In this document: positions 52,230 to 64,000 of the stretch, piece after piece
Numbering within the stretch: the first letter of the stretch is position 1
Layout of the letters: the number at the start of each line of letters is the position of its first letter
DNA from: Onchocerca volvulus
Lineage: Eukaryota; Nematoda; Chromadorea; Rhabditida; Onchocercidae
Length of the DNA: 64,000 nucleotides
Assembly (NCBI GenBank): GCA_000499405.2
Contig: HG738137.1
Location: 22,034,603 to 22,098,602 of the forward strand
Reading direction: 5' to 3'
Program-made: the position numbers and the translations under genes
Notes under the pieces: generated by a model
What the model saw: the letters and a program-made list of their open reading frames with translations, nothing else
Told to the model about the DNA's origin: nothing
Database searches by the model: none

Positions 52230-55200
52230 ATGTCGTCTCCTAATTTTAGTGCCTTTCGTACTCTTTTCTCTCAGGTAATCTCTTTGCTCTACGTTTGCAA
52301 TTCTTTTCTAGCTTTGAAATTATAATCTAATTTAAATAATTGTGGTTATAATTGAAATTATTAGTTATATCATTATTTGATGTGTTATATTAATAAATCA
52401 GCATTAATATTAGATAACTAAGTACTGTGTAAAAAGAGTGTCATAATTTAGTAACGAAAAGAAGGTATTGAATAAGGGAAATAAAATTTCCAACAAATCT
52501 TTATCGATAGATTTTTGAAATTTGAGCATGATAGAAATTTGTGATTTCAATTTTTTTTCCTTAAGTATTTAGAAATGAAGACAGAATGGTGCTAATCATA
52601 TAGTCTGTCTCTTGATGAAATGTAATTTGCAGACTGCGAGCAAGCCAACATGGAAGAGTGCAAAATGTTGCCTGAATCAGAAGGCATCCTGTTTCGATAT
52701 CAGTCCTGATGGTTCTTCTTTTTTGATTGGTCAAGCTAACGGTCAACTCATTACGTTATGCATTTCGTGAGTCATTTCTTTGCTATTTGTACCTTTTTCT
52801 GTACTTTAATCGAATGCTTGATGCGTAAGATATGAAGAGGAAAGGTTTAGAAAGTTGAGAAAATTAGAGGAAGTCGCCGTATTTGCGGAGATGAAAATTG
52901 AAGAGACAACGATATTTATATATGTAGTAAACAGGAGTTATTAATACATACTGTTAATTCCAGCTTTCCTTGCTGGGGACTAAAAGTTCAATTTACTCAA
53001 CAGTCACAAAATTTGTATTTTATTGCTGAGTATTAAGGGATGGAGAACTGATGGTATCAGATTCGTGCGAACGACATCAGTCCAAAATCACCGACATTGC
53101 ATTCAATCCAACAGCCGACTTGATTGCTACTTGTTCCAATGAGAATAAAATTGAACTGTCTTCATTTCGAACGGATCTATCTAAATCAGGTCTAAATGGA
53201 GCAATAATTTTGAGTTTAAAATTTCAATGAAGTAGATGTTGCTGTGAAATCTTCACCATTTAGTCTTCTTTTTCGTCTTTGTATTGTGTTTGAGTAATCA
53301 GTTCTAATAGCGTTTGCAATAAATCAGTGTTAAATGGTAAGAAATAATTAAATATCTATAAATGAAGATCAGGAAAGCTTTAGAGCTTTTATGTTTGTGG
53401 GCTTCATTATCATGATCGACAAGGCCTTGAAATGAATTAAAATAAATTCAGGAAACCAGAGGATTAGTATGTCGATGAATGAACCCGTGCGAGCACTTAC
53501 CTTTATGGAGGATTTAGCCAGTCATTCCAATATCTTGTTCTCCGGTGTGGGTCGTCAAATTTGTATGATCGATTGCTCTTCGGGCACTTCATTCCGTATA
53601 TTGAAAGGTCATAAAGGTTAGAAGCTATCTCGATTAGGGAGGATACCGATGGCAATTTGCGCTACTGAAAAGTATGTGGACATATTAGAATTAGTTAATT
53701 TTCAATATATTGATACTGATTTGAATAAAAAACTATGTAGGTACTACTAACTAAAAGGGAAGACTATTTCAGGAAAAAAAATCGCAGAAATGAATGCTTT
53801 AAAGCATCGTAATTCTTTTCTTAAATGCTATGTTAAATTATACTCTAAAACTATTGTAAGTAATTAATTTCGCGAAAAAATTTTTTAAAAAAAAGTACAT
53901 AAATCTTTGAAAAAAGGACCGTGCAATAAAATTAAGATTGGAGAAAAAAATAAAAGGAAAATATGATTTAGAAGTGGAGAATTAAATCTAATATTAATCA
54001 ACAGGAAAAATAAGTTTAATTTAAATCGGAAAATAGCATCTTAAAATCCAAGCTTATGTGTAGGTGTAGTAACAGCATTTTGCACATGGGGTGGTTGTTT
54101 GTTCGCCAGTTCATCGACTGATAAAACGATCCGTATCTGGGATGCGCGTGTCACAGAAGCTGTCAAAGTATTCGATCCACTTATAAAACCTGGAGGTTTA
54201 TTTTTTGTATGTATTTTTTAACAGACAAGAAAGTAGGACAGAGCATAGCAAATCATAATTCTCTGAATATCTTTTCCCACGTCTTCATTAAATTCATTGC
54301 TAAAAATTAATTAAGTATTAAGTTATCCATTCATTGCTACCTATTTCACATCTTGCCCCTGCTAACTTTCTTCTCTTCCTATATTTTAACTAATTTATCA
54401 GATCTGCTGAAATTTCGATACTCGTTATATCAAAATAATATGAAGGTTTAAGTTAGAGATGTCTTTTATAATTCTTATTTTCTGAAGAAAAAGTCTTTTC
54501 ACTCTTCCACAAAATAAATATAAATAGAAATATATATTATGTTGTGCTGTCGAGCCGTAAAAATCTTCAGTAATTTTTCTTAAGTAGCGGGTGCTTTTCA
54601 CGTGGATGGTAGCGGTCGGATTTTGGTACGTGGTGATGGAAGCGGTGAAGTTCATGTATATGATACATTATCAACCAAAAAAATTATAACTAAAAGGATT
54701 TCTACGCGACCAATTTTGTGCCTTCGTATTGCTGAATCACAACGGTTTATGGCTATTGCTGATGAAAAAAGGTAGGGAAGTTCTGAGAATCAAATTAAAA
54801 TGAAAATTGAAAATATTGATCTATCATTTTTTGTTTTTTTATTATTGTTTTGAAACTCTACTTAACTGCCACTAATTTTCGAAGATTTCGTTTCTTTTTC
54901 TTCTTTTTTATGACTTCAACTGACTATGCATATTTGTTTATTTTTCTCTTCCCATCCTTTTTTATCAATTTCAGAATCAATTTATGCGATTTACGGGATA
55001 TATTTCAAATACCTGAACCGTCATGTGTTGCAAAATGCACCAGGAAATGCATTGTCCTCAAGTTTGTAATATTATTTGGTACTTTTAATGTGGGTGAAAT
55101 TCATAGAGATTGTAAATTAATATGTATCAGTGATTTCGTTTTAAAATTATATATTTTAAGCGTTATCCCAAGATGTACCCTCACCAACCTGAAGCATGCA

Positions 55201-55307
55201 AATTTAGATGGCATCCTATGAAACCGTTATTTGCAATGCTAGATAATGAAAGTGCCTTGAATTTGTGGCAGTTGGAATACAAAAAAACTTGTACAATGGA
55301 CGATTGA
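52230..55307 (+). CDS. WD40-repeat protein resembling the WDR47/nemitin propeller, 8 exons
   Basis: Exons: 52230-52274, 52633-52766, 53038-53189, 53452-53616, 54064-54195, 54588-54771, 54975-55065, 55161-55307; phases agree, 349 residues. That is one seven-blade propeller and nothing else. Best landmarks against WDR47: VRALTFMED, then ILFSGVGRQICMIDC, GHKGVVTAFCTWGGCLFASS, TDKTIRIWDARV, and FRWHPMKPLFA near the end, all in the WDR47 order. WDR47 is a microtubule-associated scaffold in neurons with LisH-CTLH motifs ahead of the propeller; those motifs are absent here. Blades 5-7 are weakly conserved. The exon 7 donor (TTT then GTAATA) was chosen because it is the only GT that keeps the frame. 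The protein may be a shortened WDR47 relative, or N-terminal exons may lie upstream. Function is inference from the fold. Confidence 0.82.
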
Positions 55308-55572
55308 ATTCAAATATCGATCTTAATTATATATAATTTTTGAACAGCAGAAGATATCATCGAAGTCGGTATTCGAATGCAATGGAAAACACTTCATGTT
55401 TTGAACAGTGAATTTTATTCATTTAACTAATTTAACTGTCTTATGTATGTTGCTATAAAATGAAATATATTGTGATTGATTTTATCCATCCTTAAACATT
55501 AAGATATGCCGGTTGTGATCATCATATAAGAAGAGTAATATTTTATTTTACATTAATGGAAATATACACACT

Positions 55573-55578
55573 AATAAA
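55573..55578 (+). terminator. Polyadenylation signal of the WDR47-like gene
   Basis: AATAAA hexamer about 265 bases after the stop codon. Confidence 0.4.
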
Positions 55579-56254
55579 GCATTTTCATGGCAGTATATGG
55601 AAGAAATTAGTAGAAGTTTCATAGTGTTAAAAAAAAAAAACTTGAAAATACGAACAGTTACCTTATATATCGGACAATTAGATAAATAGTCGATCGTGAA
55701 CTGAGTTTGTATGACTAATAATTTTTATTATAAATTAGCTGAACTCCAGCTAGTCCATATAAATAAAAATGTATATGTTTATTTCTTCAAGATTTTAAAT
55801 CTCCGAAAGTCCTTAAATTGTGCTTTATCTATATAAAAATGGGCACCTATTCAAATGCAACGTTGTGTCAGAATTTTAAATCAATCGATGGAGAACTTGA
55901 AATGTTGTAACGTTGCGTATTCTGTGGAAATATTGTGTGAAAACGTTGGAAACCTTGAAAGGCTGTGTGGAAACGAGCAACGAACATTTACGTTTTTATT
56001 TATATAGGTTATCCAAAAATTTTACCTGCAATAAATATTTTTTTTAAATTGTCTTCATGGTCTGTAAAATGTCGAGGTGCATTTCTAAATAGATAGGGAA
56101 AAAGTCTAAATCCATGAATACGTTGCGACAGATGCAAAAAAAAAGTAAAAGGAGTGATTCATAATTAAAACATCGTAAACAATTCAGCAATAATGCTGTA
56201 GAGATAATGTTGTGCATATGTTATGCACCGATGTGAATAAATATATTAAAAAAC

Positions 56255-56271
56255 TATATATATATATATAT
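56255..56271. repeat. TA microsatellite
   Basis: About eight TA dinucleotides. Confidence 0.85.
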
Positions 56272-59200
56272 GTGTCTTAGGATTATCAAGAAAAATGAGA
56301 AATTCATTATAAGCATATTGCATTTTTTAATGAATTTTTTTTTTCTTTTTATAGCAACTAGTCTTTCTGTTTGGATAACGAATTGAACGAATTGCCAAGG
56401 GCTGGATTTCACATTTTCCTGCATTCAATTTGTGTCATGACTTATCTATTAATTTAAACTTCTCTCTCTATTCGCAAGTTCATTTTTGACTTGATATTTT
56501 GTATATCATAAACACAAACTAAGAAAAAAAAAAAAGAAAATATTTTTTGTTACGAGAGAAGATCATTGCTTCTGAACGTCACTGATCGTGATTTGGCCTA
56601 AAAGTGATCATATTTGATCACTTAATTCATGAGGATATTGCCAATATTTTTTGCTTTTATTTGCATTTAATGGACTTTGCTGATTTTTCTCATACAGTAT
56701 TCACGAAGCTATTCTTCTTAAAGCTAATTAATGAGGATTTTTTCGTTGGCATGAAACTAATAGCTTAAGGAATTCAATATTTCGAAATGATATCCACGGT
56801 GGATAACCGGCTTTTTTGTCTATGAAGCTGAAGAAAGTAAATTAGAGTATTTTGATTATACTGAATCAATTAAAGACAATATATAATAATTTGCTGTTGT
56901 TATAACCATATACATAAAACATTAGCTATCTATCTACTTAGTAACGGCTATCTTTATGTGATTAAATTTGACAAGTTATTCAATCGTTCATAGATCACTT
57001 AATTGGGAATTTGTCTTATCAAAATTTCCAAAAAAATTGGCCAATTTTGAGAAAATTAGTGCAGTTAAAATAAGATTTACAAAGAATCAGTCACCCCTAA
57101 GTCGACAAACAATGTTTTTCGCAAGTTTTTTTTTTTTTTTCTCAAAAATATTGCTTGGACTTAAAAGTTTGGGAGAATTACTTCCGGTCTATGCAATAAA
57201 TTCTTTGGTTTGCAAATTGGAAAATAAATTTATCCAATTTATGTAATTCACAGTTAAAAATTGTCCTTTTTTCCCACTCGATTTCAGAACAATTTTCTCT
57301 TTTTTTCCCTATACCTCTTAGGATAAAAGTGCTTGTTTGTAATGCCACTTATTGTCGTCCACCTCCCCTGCAGTGAATTATTGTTTGTTGGTATTCATTT
57401 CATCCAACTTTTTGCCAGAATCTATCGCTCCAGGCTATTGTAACAATTTTGCTGTCTAATTTTCAGACACAGGAAAAAAAAAAGTTCGGTCGTTATTGAC
57501 AGCCTAATTCTCTCATCTTTTTTGCCTTTTTTTCATTTTGGCCATATTGTTATGGTCTTTTCAAATCTCGACCAATCGACAGTCGCAAAATGTCGCATAT
57601 GATCGTTGTGTCCTTCGCTTTCCCTCCTCTCTTCCAATCTTTCCTTTTCTTACTCTTTAAATCTTAGGTATTCAAATTTTTTCATGAAAGAATAAAGGAA
57701 GAAGTATGGAATTGAAAGATATATTATAAATATTTTTCATTTTATAAAATTAGTTAGTGAATGTTCCTTTATTTCCCATGCATACTTTCATATTTTTTAC
57801 TTTTCTTCGTTTCGCTTCTTTTTGTTCTTCGCTCCATTTTCCTAACTCTTGACCGACTTCCTTTTTAATTTATGCAAAAAGGGTGTAATCATCGGGCAAT
57901 TGATACTCACTTTCTGGAATGATGGCTACTTAGATTGCTGATTGCTAGTCAGTAGATCAGTGCACTTGATTATTGATATATGGATCAGAGTTGGCATCTC
58001 GAGAGCCATCGTGAGATGAGACATTGGACAATCAGTAAATGAACTTGAATTCATGTCATTAGCAAAGCATCCACCTCAAATGGCATTTATATTTGTTTCA
58101 TTGGACAGTCTGAAAGTCACATGCACCTATTTTAGCTTCATTTTATTTCATTTTGTAAATTAACAGACTAATGCTTTTCTTACGCATAATTTATACTTCC
58201 GTACATAAATAATCACTATAGATAGAAAAATTATCAAAAAGACTAAAAAGAAAAAATATATATCTATATACATGTGTATGATGCAGCCAGTGTTTATTTC
58301 ACTGACACTTGAATGAAAGATTTGCAGAATCCACGAATTTCTTTATTAGATATTAATGAAGATCACTCAAAGCAGAAGAGAAATCGATAAACCAAATTAA
58401 ACAACGACAACTTTCCAGAAATATTATGAATAAGTCATGGTCTAGAATACAATATTCTACCATAAAGCTTGTATATGTTTAGAAGACATTCCTCACATTA
58501 ACATGTTAAAGAAAGCGTTCATTTCTCCCTATATATCTTGAAGAATTTCACAACTCTCTCATTTACAATATGATGTAAAAGAGAAGACTTTTCGACTTAA
58601 GCTCGTCACCTGGAAGGCTTGTACAAAAGCTACAGAAAGTGATGACTGACCAATGGATATCATTCAATTTTCAAAGCAAAGTTACAGACGTTAAGTTGTG
58701 ATTCTGTCATCTGAAGATCTACCTATTACGCAACATGGTTGAACTATCGAATTACTTGATCAAAGATTTTGATAAAAGTAGAATTGAAGGAAATAATATA
58801 TCTTACGTTTGCTTCCTTCCGCTGTTGTGTATTGACTGTGTATCGATTTGTAGCTTGATTTGGATGTAAATGACAACTTCATTGTTAAATTATTTTCGTT
58901 TCTCCTAGAAGGATATGTGAAGTATTGCATCTTAAACTCTACTTGAATGTCTTATTCGATTTGCAACTCCCTCATTTTCTCTTTCCAAAATTTTCTCTCT
59001 TAAAATCAATCATTTTGTCTTTAGCAATCCTCACTAATCCTTTTTAGATTTTCTTCTCCTCATCGCCCTTACCTTTATCCTATCATTATTACAGTAATTC
59101 ACGGCAATTGCTCTCGCATCAAGTAATCTGCAATCAGGAAATCGAAATATCAAGGTGTAGTGATAAAAAATATGTCCCCCAGTAACTATGTAACTTTTTA

Positions 59201-61672
59201 ATTGCAGCTTCAAAAAAATACATTTCGATGATTTAACACAAAAGTATGTGGCTGATGCCTTTTCTTCATGAGCCATTCCTTGATATGATATTCGGGATTT
59301 TGATTACCTGTTGTAAGTCACCATCTTCATCGAGAAAGCACTAATTGATAATTCGCACTAGGAATTGATGAAGAAAATGGTAGAATTCGATAATTCTTGC
59401 AAGTATGAATAACATCTAGTTCATTAAGACGACTAAAAAACTAAGAAAAACGAAGAAGCGCCATTGCCTCATTAATTCTAATTTTCAAAATCGTATCCAA
59501 TCGTAGTGAAAGAAATTTTCTTACCATTGTTTAAGTCATAAATAAATTATAAAAAATGAGCCTAAAATTTTCATTTTCGAGAAAAATATGGGGAGTTATC
59601 TGCATCGTTGAATTTTCTGTTTTAGTTGCTAGAATTGACCTTTTATTTTATACCTACAGAAAAGAAAAACGGACGGATATCAGGAGTCAAGAATTTTAGG
59701 TCTAAGAATTCATAAATCCAGAAACCAAAAATATTACCATATCCTTTAATCAGAATCATTGATCATCATTTTATAGAAATCAAAATATAAAAACTCGATT
59801 TAATGACATATGGGCAAATGTCAAGCACAATTATTTTAATATTGATTTGTTCTTATCATTCTGGCTTCATTTCAAAACTTTTTATTACAATTTATGGTAA
59901 TTCATGATTTGATAGAAGTGTTCAATCAAAAAAATGCTTGTTATTCACTGGTTTATATATTCCGCAATAGTTTTCTTTTTAATTTCAGCACTAGAATAAA
60001 CTTTTTTCTACTTGTATTGCTGTTTTCATTTATTACCAAACTATCATTCTGAATCTAAATTGCGTCCTTCAAGCTTTAATTGGAAATTTGAGGAATGAGA
60101 AAAACCGAGTGAACTGCCAAGAAAAACCAGTTGTTTTAATAGAAATTTAAACTTATATCCAATGAAATCAAATAAATTTCGATTTTATTACAATCGAAAA
60201 ATCAGATTACATAAATTCATAACTTGAAATGCTGAATTAAATTACTTTGTTGTATCTAATCAAAAAAAGATTTGAAAACTAAAGCAAAAACTATTTTCGC
60301 TTAGTTTGAGCGGTGAGAGCAAAGCAGAATTTCCTCAAAAAAAAAAATTTGAATCCCGTATGTAGCAGTGACGACGACGACATCAGCACTTCATTATTTC
60401 TTGAAAAACAAGATGAGAAGAACAGTTAGATAAAATTAGCAAATTCTGTGATTAAGTGATGAGTGTTCTCTAAATTCTGTGATGTTTATATTTGCTTCTT
60501 CTCTTTGATTTTCTTTTTTTTTTTTTTCTTAATCATGTTTATCAATAACAGGGAGAGAACTCTTTTTTATGTATTATATAAAAGAACATTTTAAAATTAT
60601 GATCGAATGATTAGTTCCAACAAAACAGATTGATCACTGACTTCTTCAAAATTAGCGGAAAAAAAAATATTGAAAAAATAACAGTTTCACACAGATTTTA
60701 ATTTCTTAAGTTTTCTTTGAAATATTGGCCTGAAAAGTTATAAAAAATGATGTTTATTGGAATGAGGATTTTCTTCCCGACCTTCTTTTTATTTTTATAT
60801 AATCTAAGACTTTTGATTTATGATTTTGACGATCAAATTGTTCAGGTTGTTTTACTGGTTATTCAGGATTTTAAGTTTGACTATTTTGTGCACAACTTAG
60901 ATGAATGAACTTCTTTCGGATGGGGAAATCTTTATTCCAAAGTTTTTATTTAAGAATTTCATTGAAACATTATAGAGATGATTGTAGGCAAAAGATTATT
61001 CGCTCTACTTCATTGCTTAGAATTGTTTCCCCTAAAAATTTTAACTTCTATGAATGTGCAGTTATCGCATTTGGAGGAATTCGCATATCATTGCATCTTT
61101 TTGCAAATTGAAAAGCAATTTGTCTAAACGTTAAACAATAATATTTATTTGCATTTCCCAAGAGAACACTAGAAAGTAAGCGGCGAAATTCTCAAAACCG
61201 CAATTTTTTTTTTATTCAGAAAAAGAAAGGCGCATTTCTGACACCACAAACGATATTTCACTGATCCAGAAATCTCTATGCCAGAAATAGTGGTTTCTGG
61301 TTATGGCGGTAATCGCTATCAGGCAAAACTTGTCAGTTCCAACTTATTCTCAATGCTTCAGTAAAATTTTATTGTTACATTAGGCTATAATTCTTCTTTA
61401 AATATGCATTCATTGACCTTTTTTTGCTTCAAAATATGCATAAACTTCAATCGTCTCAACAAAAGTTCAAAGAACACACCAAAATATCTGTCACAAACAT
61501 ATGAGACATGATCAAGCCAGAACTGAGCAAATTTTTAATAACTTTCCAATAGACAAACCTCTTATCTTTCTGTCGCATCAACGCCTTCCTTATTCAAAGA
61601 ATCATTCGTCTACCACATTTCAACAGATGCTGCTGGGAAGGAGTAAATTACTTCCTGCTCACAACTTAATGC

Positions 61673-61794
61673 TCGAGAAAGAGTCATCACTGCCAGAGTT
61701 AGCTGACCAATTGCTTTTTAATTCGTCCGCTGCATGCTGCATAAAGCAATGATCTCTACTCGAGAAAAGGTCGCCATTGTCAGTTAGCTAATCT
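61673..61794 (+). repeat. Diverged direct repeat, period about 85 bases
   Basis: Two copies begin CTCGAGAAA and continue through a similar GTC-CCA-GTTAGCT series (61673-61713 and 61758-61794), with several substitutions. The first copy lies inside the ORF 61501-61752. Confidence 0.55.
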
Positions 61795-64000
61795 TTCTTC
61801 CTTTCGTACACAACTATTGAGCATTAAAGTCAATTAAATATTAACTTTTCGCATTCGCTTGTTTTCTGTTGCTTTATTGGCATGCATCAATCAATGCTAT
61901 GCTCGAAAGTATTTCTTTTGAACAAACGATGCATGTTCTAGAGTCGTCTTATGTTAATTCATTCACCGTTAACCTTTCCTCAAATTTATCTTTCAATTGC
62001 AATGGTTTGGCAGCCAACTTGACATTGTCACCGAAGAAGTAAAAAAACTTGAACAGTTTTCTTTCAACTTACTCACTTATTTGAAGTTATAAAAAGAGCT
62101 AAAAGGCTATAAACAATATGTATAAACAGCAGATAGATTGTTTTAACTTTAATTGTTCTTTTTAAATGTCATTAATTTACTCACACAACTCAACAAATAA
62201 CAACGAAATAAATTAATTATAAAGAAAGCTTGTATGTTCTTACTTATTCATATCGCACCTGACGTTGTTTTTCTTTTTTTTTCAAATTAATTTCAAAATA
62301 AAGATTTGAAACAAATGCCTGGGCTTCCGCTTTAATAAGAATATCCGAGAATTTTTATTTTTAATCATTTAATTATGCTAAGTTATTTTAATTTATTGGT
62401 TTTTAAAAGTAAGTGAAGCATGAAATAAGCAATACACTGATTGTGTTTAAGATTTTTTAGCATCTACAAATAAATAAAGGAATGGAGAACTTTATATTTT
62501 TCAATCCTTACTTCTGAGGGTTGAAATAAGGGATGAGACATCAAATAATTTTCTGCCACAAAGTTGAAACAAAAGGTGGAACATGAAAATGTGTTTTTAA
62601 GACTGAACGATGAATGTCAATTTTTAGACTTTCATTGTGATTAAAAAGCTTTCAAAGATATTGTGAAGCCTGACCTTTTGTTAGAATTGTATTCAGTTTT
62701 GCCAGGCAATTCAATTAAACTTGTATTGAAAGTGATTTTTAAATATAATTTGCCTTTAAAACATCATTATTTGTTGACACATGAAAAACTTTGTTTATCT
62801 ACTTTGAATGGTCTGCTTATTTTTCACTTGTCTAACTGACTTACTTAGAATTACTGAACTTAGAATTAAATAAGTTAATTAGATAAGCAGACCATTTGAA
62901 TTTGAAGTGTTCTTTTTTGTTGTTTGTGTCACCAAAGTTCAAGCTTTTCCAGGAATCTTTTATTTCTCTCATTATCCTATAATCAGCCTTTTATTACTCT
63001 ATTATTGCAGAAAATCCCACTGCTTTTTCTTCGTCTCCAAGGATTTTTTCATTTCAGTTCTGCTGCAAACAGTTCATATCTTTCAGTTTTGTCACATTTT
63101 ATGGAATCATCAGTATTCTCTTTCCAATATGACAAATTGTGCTGATGAGACGTTAAAGATTATTGGTTTAAAAATGCTCATATGAAAGTTATCAAGCATG
63201 ATATATCTATCCCAACTCTCTCTGAGGGACAAAACTAAATATTCTTGAAGGAAAATTTAAAATGTATTCCCAATTCAAATCAGCAGGATATTCCTTTCAG
63301 TTTTTTGTTTCTTTCTAGCTCACGCTTGCAAAACTTTAAAAAGCTTCAGAATTATTGAAAAGAAGAAGTACAAATTAATTGAAATCATCATTAATCATTG
63401 AACTATTATTGCCAATGACAGTGAATTAGAGAGAAATAAAAGGAAGCGATACGACTTATTTTGCTCAGTTGCTTTCTGCTAGCTTTTTCCTTTGTAGAAA
63501 AAACTTTTCGTAATGAAACTTTGTAATCTCCAAGAGATGGAAATGAAGGAGAAAATGCAGATTAAATCTTTAAATTGACTTTAAAAATCCCTATAAATGT
63601 CTAATGTTGTATAGTGTTTAACTTTAATGACTATCAGCTGCTTTCTCCTTCGTCACAACCAACCACCTGACACGTTGGCCCATGACAAATCGCTAGAAAT
63701 CTTTTATCTTGTTTGAAAATAGACCAATTAAAGATGTTTGAGAAACTTTCTGTCTTTAGATGATTGTGTGAATGATAACTGATATTGTGCCATTCGGAAT
63801 AATTCTCGATATTTCCTGTTTCATGCTTCAGCCATGAAATGTGTACTTTTTACAGTGACCTCTTATACTTACGCCTTCCCGTCTCCTTCTCAAATTCCTA
63901 TGTCTCCCTAAACCTGGGAGATTTTTAATTAAGAAAGGCGGTGCATGCCACATAAATCATGGTTGGGAACTACATAAATAATCCTCGACTTATTTTTGCC

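Larger units (their letters stand above)
55308..64000. other. 8.7 kb without a recognised gene
   Basis: AATAAA at 55573-55578 can end the WDR47-like transcript. A TA microsatellite lies at 56255-56271 and a diverged direct repeat at 61673-61794. Long ORFs (for example 56968-57246, 62907-63185) have the F/I/K/L/S composition of chance translation. The ORF at 61501-61752 is more even in composition but matches nothing I know. Confidence 0.45.

Noticed and set aside
1..64000. tRNA genes, rRNA and CRISPR arrays
   Set aside because: I found no T-loop/anticodon arrangement, ribosomal core sequence or regularly spaced repeats by eye; a covariance-model scan would be needed to rule out small RNAs.

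Overview
The window is an AT-rich eukaryotic sequence with many short introns that end in TTTCAG-like acceptors. Gene families and gene style (compact spliced genes, likely trans-splice acceptors) point to a nematode. A two-part insert of Wolbachia-type respiratory genes inside one intron points more narrowly to a filarial nematode (Onchocercidae), the group that carries or has carried this endosymbiont. The species cannot be told from the sequence alone.

Layout, left to right. At 1615-10271 (+) there is a complete 23-exon SLC4 bicarbonate transporter. Its first intron holds the nuoH and ctaA remnants (2164-2630, minus). At 12039-14805 (+) there is a complete 9-exon DNase II with signal peptide and catalytic histidines, using one GC-AG intron. 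At 17274-19163 there is a tentative, unrecognised minus-strand gene. At 21708-23342 (+) there is a small 4-exon gene assembled from ORFs too short to stand out, with a SOCS-box-like C-terminus. At 24071-26482 there is a set of exon-like plus-strand ORFs that I cannot join. At 26483-39724 there are 13 kb with no recognised gene but with microsatellites, hairpins, a duplicated block and a promoter-like patch.

At 39725-48293 (+) there is a complete 16-exon TBL1/Ebi-type gene (LisH, F-box-like segment, WD40 propeller), a corepressor subunit. At 52230-55307 (+) there is an 8-exon gene for a free-standing WD40 propeller that most resembles the C-terminal domain of WDR47/nemitin. From 55308 to the end I see no gene.

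The four main genes lie on the same strand but are 1.8 to about 25 kb apart and have unrelated roles (ion transport, DNA degradation, transcriptional repression, a cytoskeletal-type WD40 scaffold). I see no operon. All protein matches are from memory of the families, with no database search. Exon joins were checked by reading phase and splice sites by hand.
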